Assembly (NCBI GenBank): GCA_030656145.1
Contig: JAUSOF010000033.1
Location: 1 to 64,000 of the forward strand
DNA: 64,000 nt
Reading direction: 5' to 3'
From: Pseudomonas sp.
GTDB lineage: Bacteria > Pseudomonadota > Gammaproteobacteria > Pseudomonadales > Pseudomonadaceae
Shown here: positions 38,426 to 47,372 of the stretch, piece by piece
Layout: every line of letters starts with the position of its first letter
Numbering within the stretch: position 1 is the first letter of the stretch
Notes under the pieces: generated by a model
What the model was told of the DNA's origin: nothing
The model's input: the letters and a program-made list of their open reading frames with translations, nothing else
Databases searched by the model: none
Position numbers and translations under genes: made by a program

Positions 38426-39463
38426 ATGAATGTTCAGCAGGAGGTCATCGCTTTTCTCTCGCGTCCCGAGAGCTACGGCGAGCCCGGGAATCTGGTGGAG
38501 CTGATTGAGACACATGGCTCGCTGATCTTTCTGCACGGCCAGCGCGCCTACAAGCTCAAGCGCGCCATTGCCTATGCCGCCCTCGACTTTCTCAGCCTGG
38601 ACAGCCGCGAACGGGCCTGCCAAGCCGAATTGCGCCTCAACCGGCGCACCGCCCCTGATCTCTACCTGGCGGTGCGTTCGATCAACCGTGCTGCGGACGG
38701 CAGCCTGAGATTCAATGGCGGTGGCCAGGTGCTCGACTGGGTGGTGGTGATGCGCCGCTTTGCCCAGGACGCGCTGTTCGAGCGCATGGCGCGAGACGGG
38801 CGCCTGGCTCTGGCCCTGATGGACAGTTTGGGCGCGGAGATCGCTCGCTTCCATGCCAGTGCCGAACTGACCCAGGCCTTCGGCGGCGCGGCAGGCATCC
38901 GCCAGGCCGTTGAGGACAATCATCGCGAACTGAGCCACTACCAGGCGCTACTCGATCCGATTGCGGTGCACGCCTTGTACGATGCCTCGCTAGCCGCTCT
39001 CGATGAGCTGTCTGGAACCCTCGAGCAGCGCCGGCGCGAGGGTCGGGTACGCTGTTGCCATGGCGATCTGCGCCTGGCCAATATTTGCCTGTACGAGGGC
39101 CGCCCAACCCTCTTCGATGGCATCGAATTCAGCGAGCAGGTTGCCTGCATCGACGTACTCTATGACCTTGCGTTCGTGCTTATGGATCTGCGTCAGCATG
39201 ATCTGGCTGGGCATGCCGACAGGCTATTGCACAGCTATCTGGCGCACAGCGCACTGACTGAAGACTGCCGGCCGCTGCCACTGTTTCTCTCGCTGCGCGC
39301 GGCTACCCGCTGTTTCACCCTGGCCTGCAGCGCCGTGCGCCTGAGCGATCCTGCGGCGCGGGCGGAAAAAGCCGAGCAGGCACAAGCACTGCTCCAGCAG
39401 GCCAAGGCCTATCTGCGCGGTGACGCTCAAGCCTTGACGCACCGCCCACAAGGGCAATGCTGA
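38426..39463 (+). CDS. Aminoglycoside phosphotransferase-like kinase (COG2187 type)
   Basis: This 345-aa protein has the kinase-like fold of the APH family: an N-terminal lobe with HGQRAYKLKRAI containing the likely ATP-binding lysine, and the catalytic motifs CHGDLRLANIC (near 211) and LFDGIEF. It corresponds to the first half of longer COG2187 proteins, which usually carry a C-terminal P-loop kinase that is absent here. The substrate is unknown and drug resistance should not be assumed. I started it at 38426 with a GAGGTG ribosome site; the ORF-track start at 38342 overlaps the regulatory region. It lies 28 bases before the prs-like gene, probably in one transcript. Confidence 0.85.
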   Translation: MNVQQEVIAFLSRPESYGEPGNLVELIETHGSLIFLHGQRAYKLKRAIAYAALDFLSLDSRERACQAELRLNRRTAPDLYLAVRSINRAADGSLRFNGGGQVLDWVVVMRRFAQDALFERMARDGRLALALMDSLGAEIARFHASAELTQAFGGAAGIRQAVEDNHRELSHYQALLDPIAVHALYDASLAALDELSGTLEQRRREGRVRCCHGDLRLANICLYEGRPTLFDGIEFSEQVACIDVLYDLAFVLMDLRQHDLAGHADRLLHSYLAHSALTEDCRPLPLFLSLRAATRCFTLACSAVRLSDPAARAEKAEQAQALLQQAKAYLRGDAQALTHRPQGQC

Positions 39464-39491
39464 AGATAGAAAGTTTCGAGGAGTACCCGCC

Positions 39492-40463
39492 ATGGCTAGA
39501 GAGTCTCCCCTGCTGTTCGCCCTGCACGGCAGCCAGCAATATGCCGCCCGTGTGGCCCGGCGACTCGGTTGCCCGCTGGCGGCCCATGAAGAGCGTCCGT
39601 TCGAGGATGGCGAGCACAAGAGCCGGCCCCTGCAGCCGGTCGACGGCCGTCGGGTGCTGGTATTCCACTCGCTCTACGGCGATGCCGAGTCCAGCGTCAA
39701 CGACAAGCTCTGCCGCCTGCTGTTCTTCTGCGGCGCGCTGAAAGATGCCGGCGCTCGTCAGGTTCACGTGGTTACGCCCTACCTGTGCTACGCGCGAAAA
39801 GAACGACGCACCCAGCCCCAGGACCCCATCATCAGTCGCTATGTCGCCACGCTGCTGGAGGCTTGTGGCGTCGATCGCCTGCTGGCCCTGGAGGTGCATA
39901 ACGACGCGGCCTTCGACAACGCTTTTCGCATTCCCACCCAGCACGTGCAGGGCGCCGAGCTGTTTGCCGAACACTTCGCCGAATGTCTTGGCGCCGGCGA
40001 GGAAGTGGTGGCCGTGTCTCCGGATGCTGGCGGGGCCAAGCGCGCCGAGCAATTTCGCCAGGCCTTGCAACGGCGCATCGGTCGAGCGGTGGGTAGCGCC
40101 TACATGGAAAAATACCGCAGTAACGATGTAGTCACCGGCGCCCTGCTGGTTGGCGAAGTGCGTGGTAAGACCGCGATCATCGTCGATGACCTGATCAGCA
40201 CCGGGGGCACCCTGCTACGTGCCGCCCAGGCCTGCGAGGGTGCCGGCGCAACACGGATCTTTGCCGCCGCGGTACACGGTCTGTTTACCGGCGGCAACGC
40301 CCTGCTCGACAGCCCCCTGCTGGACGCCATTGTCATCTGCGACAGCGTGCCGCCGTTTCGCCTGGAGCCCGAACGGGTTGCCCGAAGGCTGCAGGTCATC
40401 GACAGCAGCGCAGCGGTGGCGGCCATCCTGGCCGAGCAATACGGCCTGAAACTCATGGCCTGA
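39492..40463 (+). CDS. prs: Ribose-phosphate pyrophosphokinase (PRPP synthetase) homologue
   Basis: This 323-aa protein makes PRPP from ribose-5-phosphate and ATP if active. It has the PRPP loop VDDLISTGGTLLRAA, the flexible-loop region HVVTPYLCYARKER and a paired phosphoribosyltransferase fold of normal length. It diverges from housekeeping Prs, with EVHNDAAFDNAF where DLHAxQIQGFF is usual, so it is likely a second, island-specific copy. A GAGGAG ribosome site sits upstream. PRPP is the substrate of the phosphoribosyltransferases at 16.2 kb and 46.5 kb, which suggests a shared nucleotide-salvage theme. Confidence 0.9.
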   Translation: MARESPLLFALHGSQQYAARVARRLGCPLAAHEERPFEDGEHKSRPLQPVDGRRVLVFHSLYGDAESSVNDKLCRLLFFCGALKDAGARQVHVVTPYLCYARKERRTQPQDPIISRYVATLLEACGVDRLLALEVHNDAAFDNAFRIPTQHVQGAELFAEHFAECLGAGEEVVAVSPDAGGAKRAEQFRQALQRRIGRAVGSAYMEKYRSNDVVTGALLVGEVRGKTAIIVDDLISTGGTLLRAAQACEGAGATRIFAAAVHGLFTGGNALLDSPLLDAIVICDSVPPFRLEPERVARRLQVIDSSAAVAAILAEQYGLKLMA

Positions 40464-40816
40464 CGCTCAAACTGGCTATGTACCCATTAACTGTCGAGGG
40501 GACAAAGCCCTAGGAGACCTAATGCCGCTTGTTGGGCTTCGCTGCGCTCAGCAGCATCCCCAAGCCCGCCGCGAGGTTCTGTAGGTTGGGCCGAAGCCCA
40601 ACGAATACGTCATCAACCGCTGGGCCGCGCTGCGTTCATTCTGCGCGGCCCACGCCAGCCTACCCAATGCTGCCTCGCAACCGATGACGAGCTAGCCAAA
40701 TACGCTGGAGTTCAGCCGCTATGACAGGCAGCCACATTGCCGCCGCCTGATCCAGATCAAGACCCGTGCATGTGCCCAGCTTTAGCGTGCAAGGCTTATC
40801 GGAATCGGAGGTCCGT
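40464..40816. other. Intergenic gap with repeats and an Anr-like box
   Basis: This 353-base gap holds an inverted pair of a GTTGGGCTTCG-type dispersed repeat (about 40529-40552 and 40581-40603) and, near its right end, an Anr-like box for capA. I see no small gene. Confidence 0.55.
40747..40760 (+). promoter_or_regulatory. Anr/FNR-like box upstream of capA-family gene
   Basis: CTGATCCAGATCAA has one mismatch to TTGAT-N4-ATCAA and is centred about 63 bases before the chosen start codon. Confidence 0.65.
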
Positions 40817-41935
40817 ATGCCTGGCAACCCTTCTGCCGTGAGGCTGTTTCTTGCAGGTGATCTGATGTGTGCCCGCGGCATCGACCAGATCCTGCCCCAC
40901 CCCGGCGATGCCCGCATATATGAAGCGTATGTCAAGGATGCCGGCGACTATGTGCGCCTGGCAGAGCGGCGCCACGGTACGATCGCCCAACCGGTGGATT
41001 TCGCCTATGTCTGGGGCATGGTGCTGGAGGCCCTCAGGCAGCGGCGCCCGGACGTACGCCTGGTCAACCTGGAAACCGCAGTGACCTGCAACGGTTGGCC
41101 GCAACCAAAAGGCATCAACTACCGAATGAACCCGGCCAATCTGCCGGTACTCGAGGTGGCCGGTATCGACTGCTGCGTGCTGGCCAACAACCATGTGCTG
41201 GACTGGGGCCAAGCGGGCCTGGCCGAGACCCTGGCCAGTCTCGATGGCCATGGCCTGCGGCATGCCGGTGCCGGTATGGACTGTGCCAGCGCCCAGGCGC
41301 CTGCGATTGTGCCGCTGGCCGACGATGGGCGCCTGCTGGTATTCGCTTACGCCACAGGCGACTGCGGGGTGCCGCCGGATTGGGCTGCCTGCGAGCAGCA
41401 GCCCGGGGTTGCGCGTCTCGATGACCTCTCGCCGCGCAGCGTACAGCGCATCGCCCAGCACATCCGCACGTTCAAGCAGCCCGGCGATCGGGTGTTGGTC
41501 TCCCTGCACTGGGGCGGCAACTGGGGCTTTGCCGTGGCGCCGGAGCAACAACGCTTTGCCCATGGGCTAATCGACGAAGCTGGCGTGGACCTGGTGCACG
41601 GCCACTCGGCGCACCACATCAAGGGCCTGGAAGTCTACCGCCAGCGCCTGATTATCTATGGCTGTGGCGACCTGCTGAATGACTATGAAGGCATTGATGG
41701 TTACGCGCCTTACCGTGGCGATCTGGGCCTGCTGTACTTTGCCGATTTGGCCAGAGATGGCCGCCTGCTGGCGCTGGAATTGTTGCCGATCTGTCAGCGC
41801 CAGCTGAGTATCCATCGGGCCAAAGGTGCGGATCGCCAATGGTTGCAGGACACCCTGCAGCGCGAGTCGGCGCAATTCGCTTGCACCGTACGCCCCACCA
41901 GCGAGAGCAGTTTTGCGCTGGTCTGGCCCAGGTAG
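40817..41935 (+). CDS. CapA-family (poly-gamma-glutamate capsule-type) metallophosphatase
   Basis: This 372-aa protein belongs to the PGA_cap/CapA family, which has a calcineurin-like metallophosphatase fold. It shows FLAGDLMCARGIDQ at the start, VRLVNLETAVTCNG, LANNHVLDWGQ and SLHWGGNWGF, the expected metal-site histidines and aspartates. No signal peptide or membrane anchor is visible, so it may be cytoplasmic and not part of a real capsule system; no CapB or CapC homologue is nearby. I chose ATG 40817 behind GGAGG; the ORF-track start is 40766. It converges on groEL with a nine-base gap. Confidence 0.87.
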   Translation: MPGNPSAVRLFLAGDLMCARGIDQILPHPGDARIYEAYVKDAGDYVRLAERRHGTIAQPVDFAYVWGMVLEALRQRRPDVRLVNLETAVTCNGWPQPKGINYRMNPANLPVLEVAGIDCCVLANNHVLDWGQAGLAETLASLDGHGLRHAGAGMDCASAQAPAIVPLADDGRLLVFAYATGDCGVPPDWAACEQQPGVARLDDLSPRSVQRIAQHIRTFKQPGDRVLVSLHWGGNWGFAVAPEQQRFAHGLIDEAGVDLVHGHSAHHIKGLEVYRQRLIIYGCGDLLNDYEGIDGYAPYRGDLGLLYFADLARDGRLLALELLPICQRQLSIHRAKGADRQWLQDTLQRESAQFACTVRPTSESSFALVWPR

Positions 41936-41944
41936 CGCTGCACT

Positions 41945-43561
41945 CTAGCCCGGGAATGGCGGTTCTCTGGCGTCTTCCTTCTCTGGCAGCTCGGTCATGG
42001 TGGCCTCGGTCAATAGCAGCACACTGGCCACGGACACCGCATTTTCCAGGGCTACCCGCACCACTTTGGTCGGATCGATGATGCCGGCCTGGTACATGTC
42101 GACGTAGCTGTTGGTCGACGCATCAAAGCCGACGTTGGTCTTTTCCGCGAGCATGCGCGCCACCACCACGCCGGCATCCACCGCCGAGTTTTCGGCGATG
42201 ATCCGCGCCGGCGCTTCCAGCGCGCGGCGTAATATCTGCAGACCGGTGCGCTCGTCGCCCTCGGTTTTCGCTTCCTCGTCGACAAGCAGCGGTACCGCAC
42301 GCAATAACGCCAGGCCGCCACCGGGGACTATACCCTCGGCAATTGCCGCCTTGGTCGCCGAGATGGCGTCGTCGAGTGCGTCCTTGCGGGTTTTCATTTC
42401 GGCCTCGGTGGGCGCGCCCACGCGGATCACTGCCACCCCGCCGGAGAGCTTGGCCAGGCGTTCCTGGAGTTTTTCCTTGTCGTAATCGCTGCTGGCCATC
42501 TCGATCTGCTTGCGGATTTGTTGCACGCGCCGCTCGATTGCCTGGCGTTCGCCGCCACCACCGATCAGGGTGGTGCTCTCCTTGTCGACTACCACCCGCC
42601 GGGCGCGGCCGAGCTGGCTCAGTTCGACCTGTTCGAGGCGAATGCCCAGCTCGCTGGAGATCACCAGACCGCCGGTTAGCACCGCGATGTCCTGGAGCAT
42701 TTCCTTGCGCCGCTCACCGAACCCCGGGGCCTTGACCGCTACCGCGCGGAGGATGCCGCGAATCTGGTTAACGATCAGGGTCGCCAACGCTTCGCCTTCG
42801 ATATCCTCGGCGATGAAGGCCAACGGCCTGCCACTCTTGGCGATTTGCTCAAGTAGCGGGATCAGGTCTTTGAGCAAGCCGATCTTCTGGTCGCATAGCA
42901 GCAGGTAGGGATCGTCGAGCTCCACCAGCATCTTGTCGGTGTCAGTGATGAAGTACGGCGAGACATAACCACGGTCAAAGCGCATGCCCTCGACCACCTC
43001 GACTACGGTTTCGGTGGTCTTTGATTCCTCGACGCTGATCACCCCTTCGCTGCCGACCTTCTCCAGCGCATCGGCAACCAGTTCGCCAATGGCACCGTCG
43101 TTATGCGCAGAGATAGTCGCCACCTGGGCTTTTTCCTTGCGCGTGTGTACCGGCTTTGACTGCGCACGCAGCGAGCCGATCACCACCTGCAGGCCGCGAT
43201 CCAGGCCGCGCTTGATATCGATGGCGCTAGCGCCTGCCACCACATTGCGCACCCCGTCGGCGAAAATCGCATGGGCCAGCACCGTCGAGGTACTGGTGCC
43301 GTCACCCACCGCCTCGCCAGTGCGCTCGGCGGCCTGGCGCAGCATCTGCACCCCGAGATTTTCTTCGGGGTCTTCCAGGCTCACCTGCTTGGCTATGGTT
43401 ACGCCATCGTTACAGACCTGCGGCGTGCCCCATTTTTTTTGAATCAGCACCGATTTCGATTTCGGCCCGAGGGTTACCCGAATCGCATCCGCCAATTGAG
43501 TCGCGCCACGCAGCACCTTCTCTCGGGCACTGCCGCGGAACAGGATTTTGGTGTGGGCCAT
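41945..43561 (-). CDS. groEL: GroEL-family chaperonin, divergent paralogue
   Basis: This 538-aa group I chaperonin keeps the ATP-binding motif [13 protein letters not shown] and the catalytic aspartates in DPEENLG and KDALDDA. It differs from housekeeping GroEL in ending [12 protein letters not shown] instead of the GGM-rich tail, and in having no groES partner in the window. It follows cfa on the same strand after 42 bases and could be co-transcribed with it. Role inferred: an accessory chaperonin for anoxia or stress, possibly using the main GroES or specialised on few substrates. Confidence 0.93.
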   Translation of the reverse strand: MAHTKILFRGSAREKVLRGATQLADAIRVTLGPKSKSVLIQKKWGTPQVCNDGVTIAKQVSLEDPEENLGVQMLRQAAERTGEAVGDGTSTSTVLAHAIFADGVRNVVAGASAIDIKRGLDRGLQVVIGSLRAQSKPVHTRKEKAQVATISAHNDGAIGELVADALEKVGSEGVISVEESKTTETVVEVVEGMRFDRGYVSPYFITDTDKMLVELDDPYLLLCDQKIGLLKDLIPLLEQIAKSGRPLAFIAEDIEGEALATLIVNQIRGILRAVAVKAPGFGERRKEMLQDIAVLTGGLVISSELGIRLEQVELSQLGRARRVVVDKESTTLIGGGGERQAIERRVQQIRKQIEMASSDYDKEKLQERLAKLSGGVAVIRVGAPTEAEMKTRKDALDDAISATKAAIAEGIVPGGGLALLRAVPLLVDEEAKTEGDERTGLQILRRALEAPARIIAENSAVDAGVVVARMLAEKTNVGFDASTNSYVDMYQAGIIDPTKVVRVALENAVSVASVLLLTEATMTELPEKEDAREPPFPG

Positions 43562-43603
43562 ACAGGTACCCTCAAGTTTCAGCTATAGCGGCCATTGCCG
43601 GGT

Positions 43604-44776
43604 TCAGCGCAGCGAACGATACCCATCAGCCACCCCGCCCTTGGACAGGACGATCTGCCACAGCTGGAGATTACGCGCACGAAATGCCCCGGCGCAGGTC
43701 AGCAGGTAGTAGCGCCACATGCGATAGAAGCGCTGATCAAAGTGTGGTGCCAGTTCGGCCCAGTGCTGCTCGAAATTGGCATACCAGGCCATCAGGGTAA
43801 GGTCATAATCGGCGCCAAAATTATGCCAGTCCTCCATCACCCAGTCGGGTTCGATGGCTTTGCCGATCTGCGCGATCGACGGCAAACCGCCATTGGGAAA
43901 GATATGCCGGTCGATCCAGGCATCGCTGTGCAAGCCGCTTAGGTTGGCCCCGATGCTGTGTAGCAGGAACAGGCCCTTGTCGCGCAAACAGCGTTGCACA
44001 ACCTGCATATAGGTGCGGTAGTTCTTCCAGCCCACGTGCTCGAACATGCCAAGCGAGACGATGTGGTCGAAGGTCTCATGCAGGTCACGGTAATCCTGCA
44101 GGCGGATGTCCACAGGCAAGCCGTTGCAGCGCTGCCGGGCAAGCTCGGCTTGCTCACGAGAAATGGTGATGCCGACCACCTCGGCAGCATAATTGCGCGC
44201 TGCAAACTCGGCGAAACTGCCCCAGCCACAGCCGATATCCAGTACCCGGTCACCCGGCTGCAAACCGATCTTGCGGCAGACCAGGTCGAGTTTGTTGGTC
44301 TGCGCCTGTTCGAGGTCGGCAGCATTGCGCCAATAGCCGCAGGTGTAGGTCATGCGTGAATCGAGCATGCACTGATAAAGCTGATTACCAAGGTCATAGT
44401 GGCGTTCGCCAACCATATAGGCACGTGCCTTCGACTGCAGGTTGGCCAGCAGAACGCGCAACAGTTGCCAGGCCTCGTGCCAACTGAAGCGAATCTGTGT
44501 TTCGAGATTGGCGCGTAACGCCCGGTGGATGAACTCGTCGAGCTGTTCGCACTCCCACCAGCCATCCATATAGGCTTCCCCGAGCCCCAGATTGCCTTGG
44601 GACAAAATGCGCGGATAGGCGCGCGGGTCAAGCACATGCATATCCCACGGATTGCTGCCGTTGAGGCCAATTCCAGCGCGCTCCAGCAAGCGCTCTATCT
44701 TGTCCCTGGCCTGATGGCTTTCACGCCCCGATAACGCGATTTCGTTCGTCTGCAGCGGCAGCTTGCTCTGATCCAT
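43604..44776 (-). CDS. cfa: Cyclopropane-fatty-acyl-phospholipid synthase
   Basis: This 390-aa SAM-dependent methyltransferase converts unsaturated membrane phospholipid chains to cyclopropane forms, a stationary-phase and stress response. It has the SAM motif RVLDIGCGWGSFAEFAA, SLGMFEHVGWKNY and the C-terminal acceptor-site region. A GAGGATG ribosome site precedes the start. Its last codons (VADGYRSLR) are formed by a copy of the GATGGGTATCG dispersed repeat, so the present stop may have come from repeat insertion. It is divergent from the FNR-type regulator. Confidence 0.93.
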   Translation of the reverse strand: MDQSKLPLQTNEIALSGRESHQARDKIERLLERAGIGLNGSNPWDMHVLDPRAYPRILSQGNLGLGEAYMDGWWECEQLDEFIHRALRANLETQIRFSWHEAWQLLRVLLANLQSKARAYMVGERHYDLGNQLYQCMLDSRMTYTCGYWRNAADLEQAQTNKLDLVCRKIGLQPGDRVLDIGCGWGSFAEFAARNYAAEVVGITISREQAELARQRCNGLPVDIRLQDYRDLHETFDHIVSLGMFEHVGWKNYRTYMQVVQRCLRDKGLFLLHSIGANLSGLHSDAWIDRHIFPNGGLPSIAQIGKAIEPDWVMEDWHNFGADYDLTLMAWYANFEQHWAELAPHFDQRFYRMWRYYLLTCAGAFRARNLQLWQIVLSKGGVADGYRSLR

Positions 44777-45035
44777 AACTCATCCTCACGACAGTCTCCC
44801 CGCAACGCCTCCTCGTAATGCTGAAACCCCTTGTTGCGACAACAGTGCTCAGAACCACGTCGATGACGTGATCCTCCCAAGCGCGACTGCAACCATTGGT
44901 CTGATTTCAGAAGGTGGCCCTTCACTCTGCCTAATGAAGATAGTCAAATATCCGTCTAAAATCCTGCATAACTAAATTAGAAAGCTAGAGTCATTGATGT
45001 AGAACAGTTTTTTAAAAAATAGAAGGATGAAGGGT

Positions 45036-45791
45036 ATGTCAACCAATGGTCATCACAGCATCTTTGCTCCCGCATTCAAGATTCAGATGAATTGTCATGA
45101 CTGCGTCCTCAGTCGGCTCTGCCTGCCAGGCTGTTTACAGCAGAATGAGGTCGAACAGCTGGAGAAAATCGTTAAACGCAATCGGCCTCTGCACAAAAAC
45201 GAGCATCTATTTCGTGCCGGCGACGCCATGCAACAGGTCTATGCGTTGCGCTCGGGGGCATTGAAAACCTACCTGCTGGATCAGGATGGCAACGAGCAGA
45301 TCACCGGCTTTATCCTGCCAGGGGAGCTGGTCGGCCTGGATGCCTTTGGCAACCACTGCTTCCCCAGCTATGCCGTGGCCCTGGAAACATCACTGGTATG
45401 CACCATCCCGCTTGCCGATCTGGAAGAGTTGGCGGGCTACATCCCCAGCCTTCGAAAGCAGCTGCTGACCACCCTGAGCCGTGAGCTGCATGAAGAGCAG
45501 CAGCACTACAGCCACAATCGGGAGAGTGCCGAGCAGCGCCTGGCCATATTCCTGCTCAACCTCTCGCAGCGCTATAGCCGGCGCAACCTGTCGGCAACGA
45601 GCTTCATCCTGTCGATGAGTCGTGGCGAAATCGGCAACTATCTGGGCTTGACCACCGAGACGATCAGCCGCCTGTTCAGTCGTTTTCGCCAGTTGGGCCT
45701 GCTGGAAATCAAGGGCCGTGAATTACACCTGATGCAACCCAGTGCGTTGACCCGACTGGGCAAAAACGCGGCGCAACAACCAGCCATCTGA
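45036..45791 (+). CDS. FNR/Anr-type oxygen-sensing transcription regulator
   Basis: This 251-aa Crp/Fnr protein has cysteines at 20, 23 and 29 (CHDCVLSRLC), matching the positions in E. coli FNR, plus C33 and a central C108 in NHCFPSY. It can therefore hold an oxygen-labile [4Fe-4S] cluster. The C-terminal helix-turn-helix reads GEIGNYLGLTTETISRLFSRF, with the E-x-x-S-R residues that read TTGAT half-sites. It should activate the many TTGAT-N4-ATCAA promoters of the island. It differs from typical Anr, so the genome may also carry a main anr. I prefer ATG 45036 (AAGG nine bases upstream) over 45027. Confidence 0.92.
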   Translation: MSTNGHHSIFAPAFKIQMNCHDCVLSRLCLPGCLQQNEVEQLEKIVKRNRPLHKNEHLFRAGDAMQQVYALRSGALKTYLLDQDGNEQITGFILPGELVGLDAFGNHCFPSYAVALETSLVCTIPLADLEELAGYIPSLRKQLLTTLSRELHEEQQHYSHNRESAEQRLAIFLLNLSQRYSRRNLSATSFILSMSRGEIGNYLGLTTETISRLFSRFRQLGLLEIKGRELHLMQPSALTRLGKNAAQQPAI

Positions 45792-45815
45792 GCGGGTGCA
45801 CGCAATGCCTGTGCA

Positions 45816-46481
45816 TCAAGCGCCGTTATGGCGCAGGTGTCGACAGAACCAGTCACCTGCCAGCAGGGCTACTTGTTCCAGCGTACCCGTCTCCTCGAAC
45901 AGGTGTGTAGCCCTTGGCACCACTGCCAATTGTTGTTCACAACGCAGTTTCTGAGCGGCCTCACGATTCAGGCGCACTACTTGCGGGTCTGCGCCACCCA
46001 CAATTTGCAAGGTTGCTGCCCTCACCCCGGCTAGCGCCTCACCGGCCAAGTCGCTGCGCCCGCCACGGCTGACCACGGCCTGCACTGCCTGGGGTCGTTG
46101 CGCAGCTGTAATCAGTGCCGCCGCTGCGCCGGTGCTGGCACCAAACAGGCCGATGCGCAGGGCGGCGAAGTCGGCGTTACCCGTAAGCCAGTCGACTACC
46201 CCAACCAAGCGCTGACTCAGGCGCGGGATATCGAAGCGATACTCGGCGCTGAGTCGATCCACGCGCTCTTCTTGTGCTGTCAGCAAGTCGAACAGCAGGG
46301 TCGCCAAGCCCAAATCATTGAAATAATGTGCGACCTGCAGGTTACGCGGACTGAGCCGACTGCTGCCGCTGCCATGGGCAAACACCACCAGGCCGATGGC
46401 GTCAGCGGGCAGCAGTAAATCGGCGGTCAATTCGGCATCGGCCACGGGCAGTTTCAAGATTCGCGACACTATGGCTTGCAT
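45816..46481 (-). CDS. Dienelactone hydrolase-like alpha/beta hydrolase
   Basis: This 221-aa protein has the alpha/beta hydrolase fold with an oxyanion-region VVFAHGSGSSRLSPRN, the nucleophile elbow GLFGASTGAAAA and a late catalytic histidine in PRATHLFEETG. The substrate is unknown. It is 26 bases downstream of a phosphoribosyltransferase gene on the same strand, matching the two halves of a fused phosphoribosyltransferase/hydrolase known in mycobacteria. It converges with the FNR-type gene. An AGAGG ribosome site supports the start. Confidence 0.86.
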   Translation of the reverse strand: MQAIVSRILKLPVADAELTADLLLPADAIGLVVFAHGSGSSRLSPRNLQVAHYFNDLGLATLLFDLLTAQEERVDRLSAEYRFDIPRLSQRLVGVVDWLTGNADFAALRIGLFGASTGAAAALITAAQRPQAVQAVVSRGGRSDLAGEALAGVRAATLQIVGGADPQVVRLNREAAQKLRCEQQLAVVPRATHLFEETGTLEQVALLAGDWFCRHLRHNGA

Positions 46482-46507
46482 GGCGTTAGCCTCTTGCGCG
46501 GCTGCAA

Positions 46508-47194
46508 TTAGTCATCTGTGTTGTTCTGCTCGTGCTGCCAGGCCTGGTGCAGAAGGGTCTGTACCTGCTGATCCGAGGTCTGGGAAAAATCCACGTACCA
46601 ACGGCCGATGGCGTTGAAGATCTCGGGCATGAACGGGCAGATGACTTCATCCACCTGCCGGCGCAGCAGCGCCACGCTATCGGGCGGTGCCACCGGTACG
46701 GCGACCACGATGCGCGCGGGGGACTGCTGGCGTACCGCACTGATCGCAGCGTGCATGGTGGCGCCGGTGGCCAGGCCATCGTCGACCAGAATCACCTGCT
46801 GCCCGTCCAGCAGTGGAGGCGCTCGCTCGCCACGGTAGGCGCGGTCACGGCGCTGCAACTCGAGACTTTCCTGCGCAGTCACCGCGTCGACGGTGGCGTC
46901 ATCGATATGCAGTGCCGCCAGCACATCGCGATTGAGCACCCGCACGCCACCACTGGCGATGGCACCCATGGCCAACTCGGCATGGCCTGGCACGCCAAGC
47001 TTGCGCACCAGCATCAGGTCGAGACGCACCTGCAGTGCGCTGGCGATTTCATAGGCAACCGGCACGCCGCCACGCGGTAAGGCCAGCACGATCACATCAG
47101 GACGTTGACGATAGGCGACCAACAAGTGCGCCAGCGCCTGGCCGGCGCTGCTTCTGTCACGGATGGGGATGTCCAGTATTTCGTCGCGAGTCAT
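46508..47194 (-). CDS. Phosphoribosyltransferase-domain protein
   Basis: This 228-aa protein has a type I phosphoribosyltransferase fold with VLALPRGGVPVAYEIA and the PRPP loop QVILVDDGLATGATMHAA. The C-terminal region, including QSPARIVVAVPVAPPDSV, is typical of the stand-alone members often paired with a dienelactone hydrolase. The nucleobase specificity is unknown. I started it at 47194 because GGAG lies seven bases upstream, rather than one base from the ORF-track start at 47200. Only a weak Anr-like half-site is visible upstream. Confidence 0.86.
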   Translation of the reverse strand: MTRDEILDIPIRDRSSAGQALAHLLVAYRQRPDVIVLALPRGGVPVAYEIASALQVRLDLMLVRKLGVPGHAELAMGAIASGGVRVLNRDVLAALHIDDATVDAVTAQESLELQRRDRAYRGERAPPLLDGQQVILVDDGLATGATMHAAISAVRQQSPARIVVAVPVAPPDSVALLRRQVDEVICPFMPEIFNAIGRWYVDFSQTSDQQVQTLLHQAWQHEQNNTDD

Positions 47195-47372
47195 TGTCAT
47201 GCTCCAGCTTGCGCGCCTGGATCAACCATGCGCCGGAGTTTCTGCAGTGTCTTTGATCTCGATGGGTAGTTCGCACGATAACTGCCCGCCCTCCTTCACT
47301 GGCGAGTGCTCCCCTGTGCATTGCCTCGACTGCAATGATGCAAACCTCAGGTGCACACGAACCCTGTGCAAC

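Noticed and set aside
47253-47266. TTGATCTCGATGGG as an Anr box upstream of the phosphoribosyltransferase
   Set aside because: Only the first half-site fits; the second has two mismatches.
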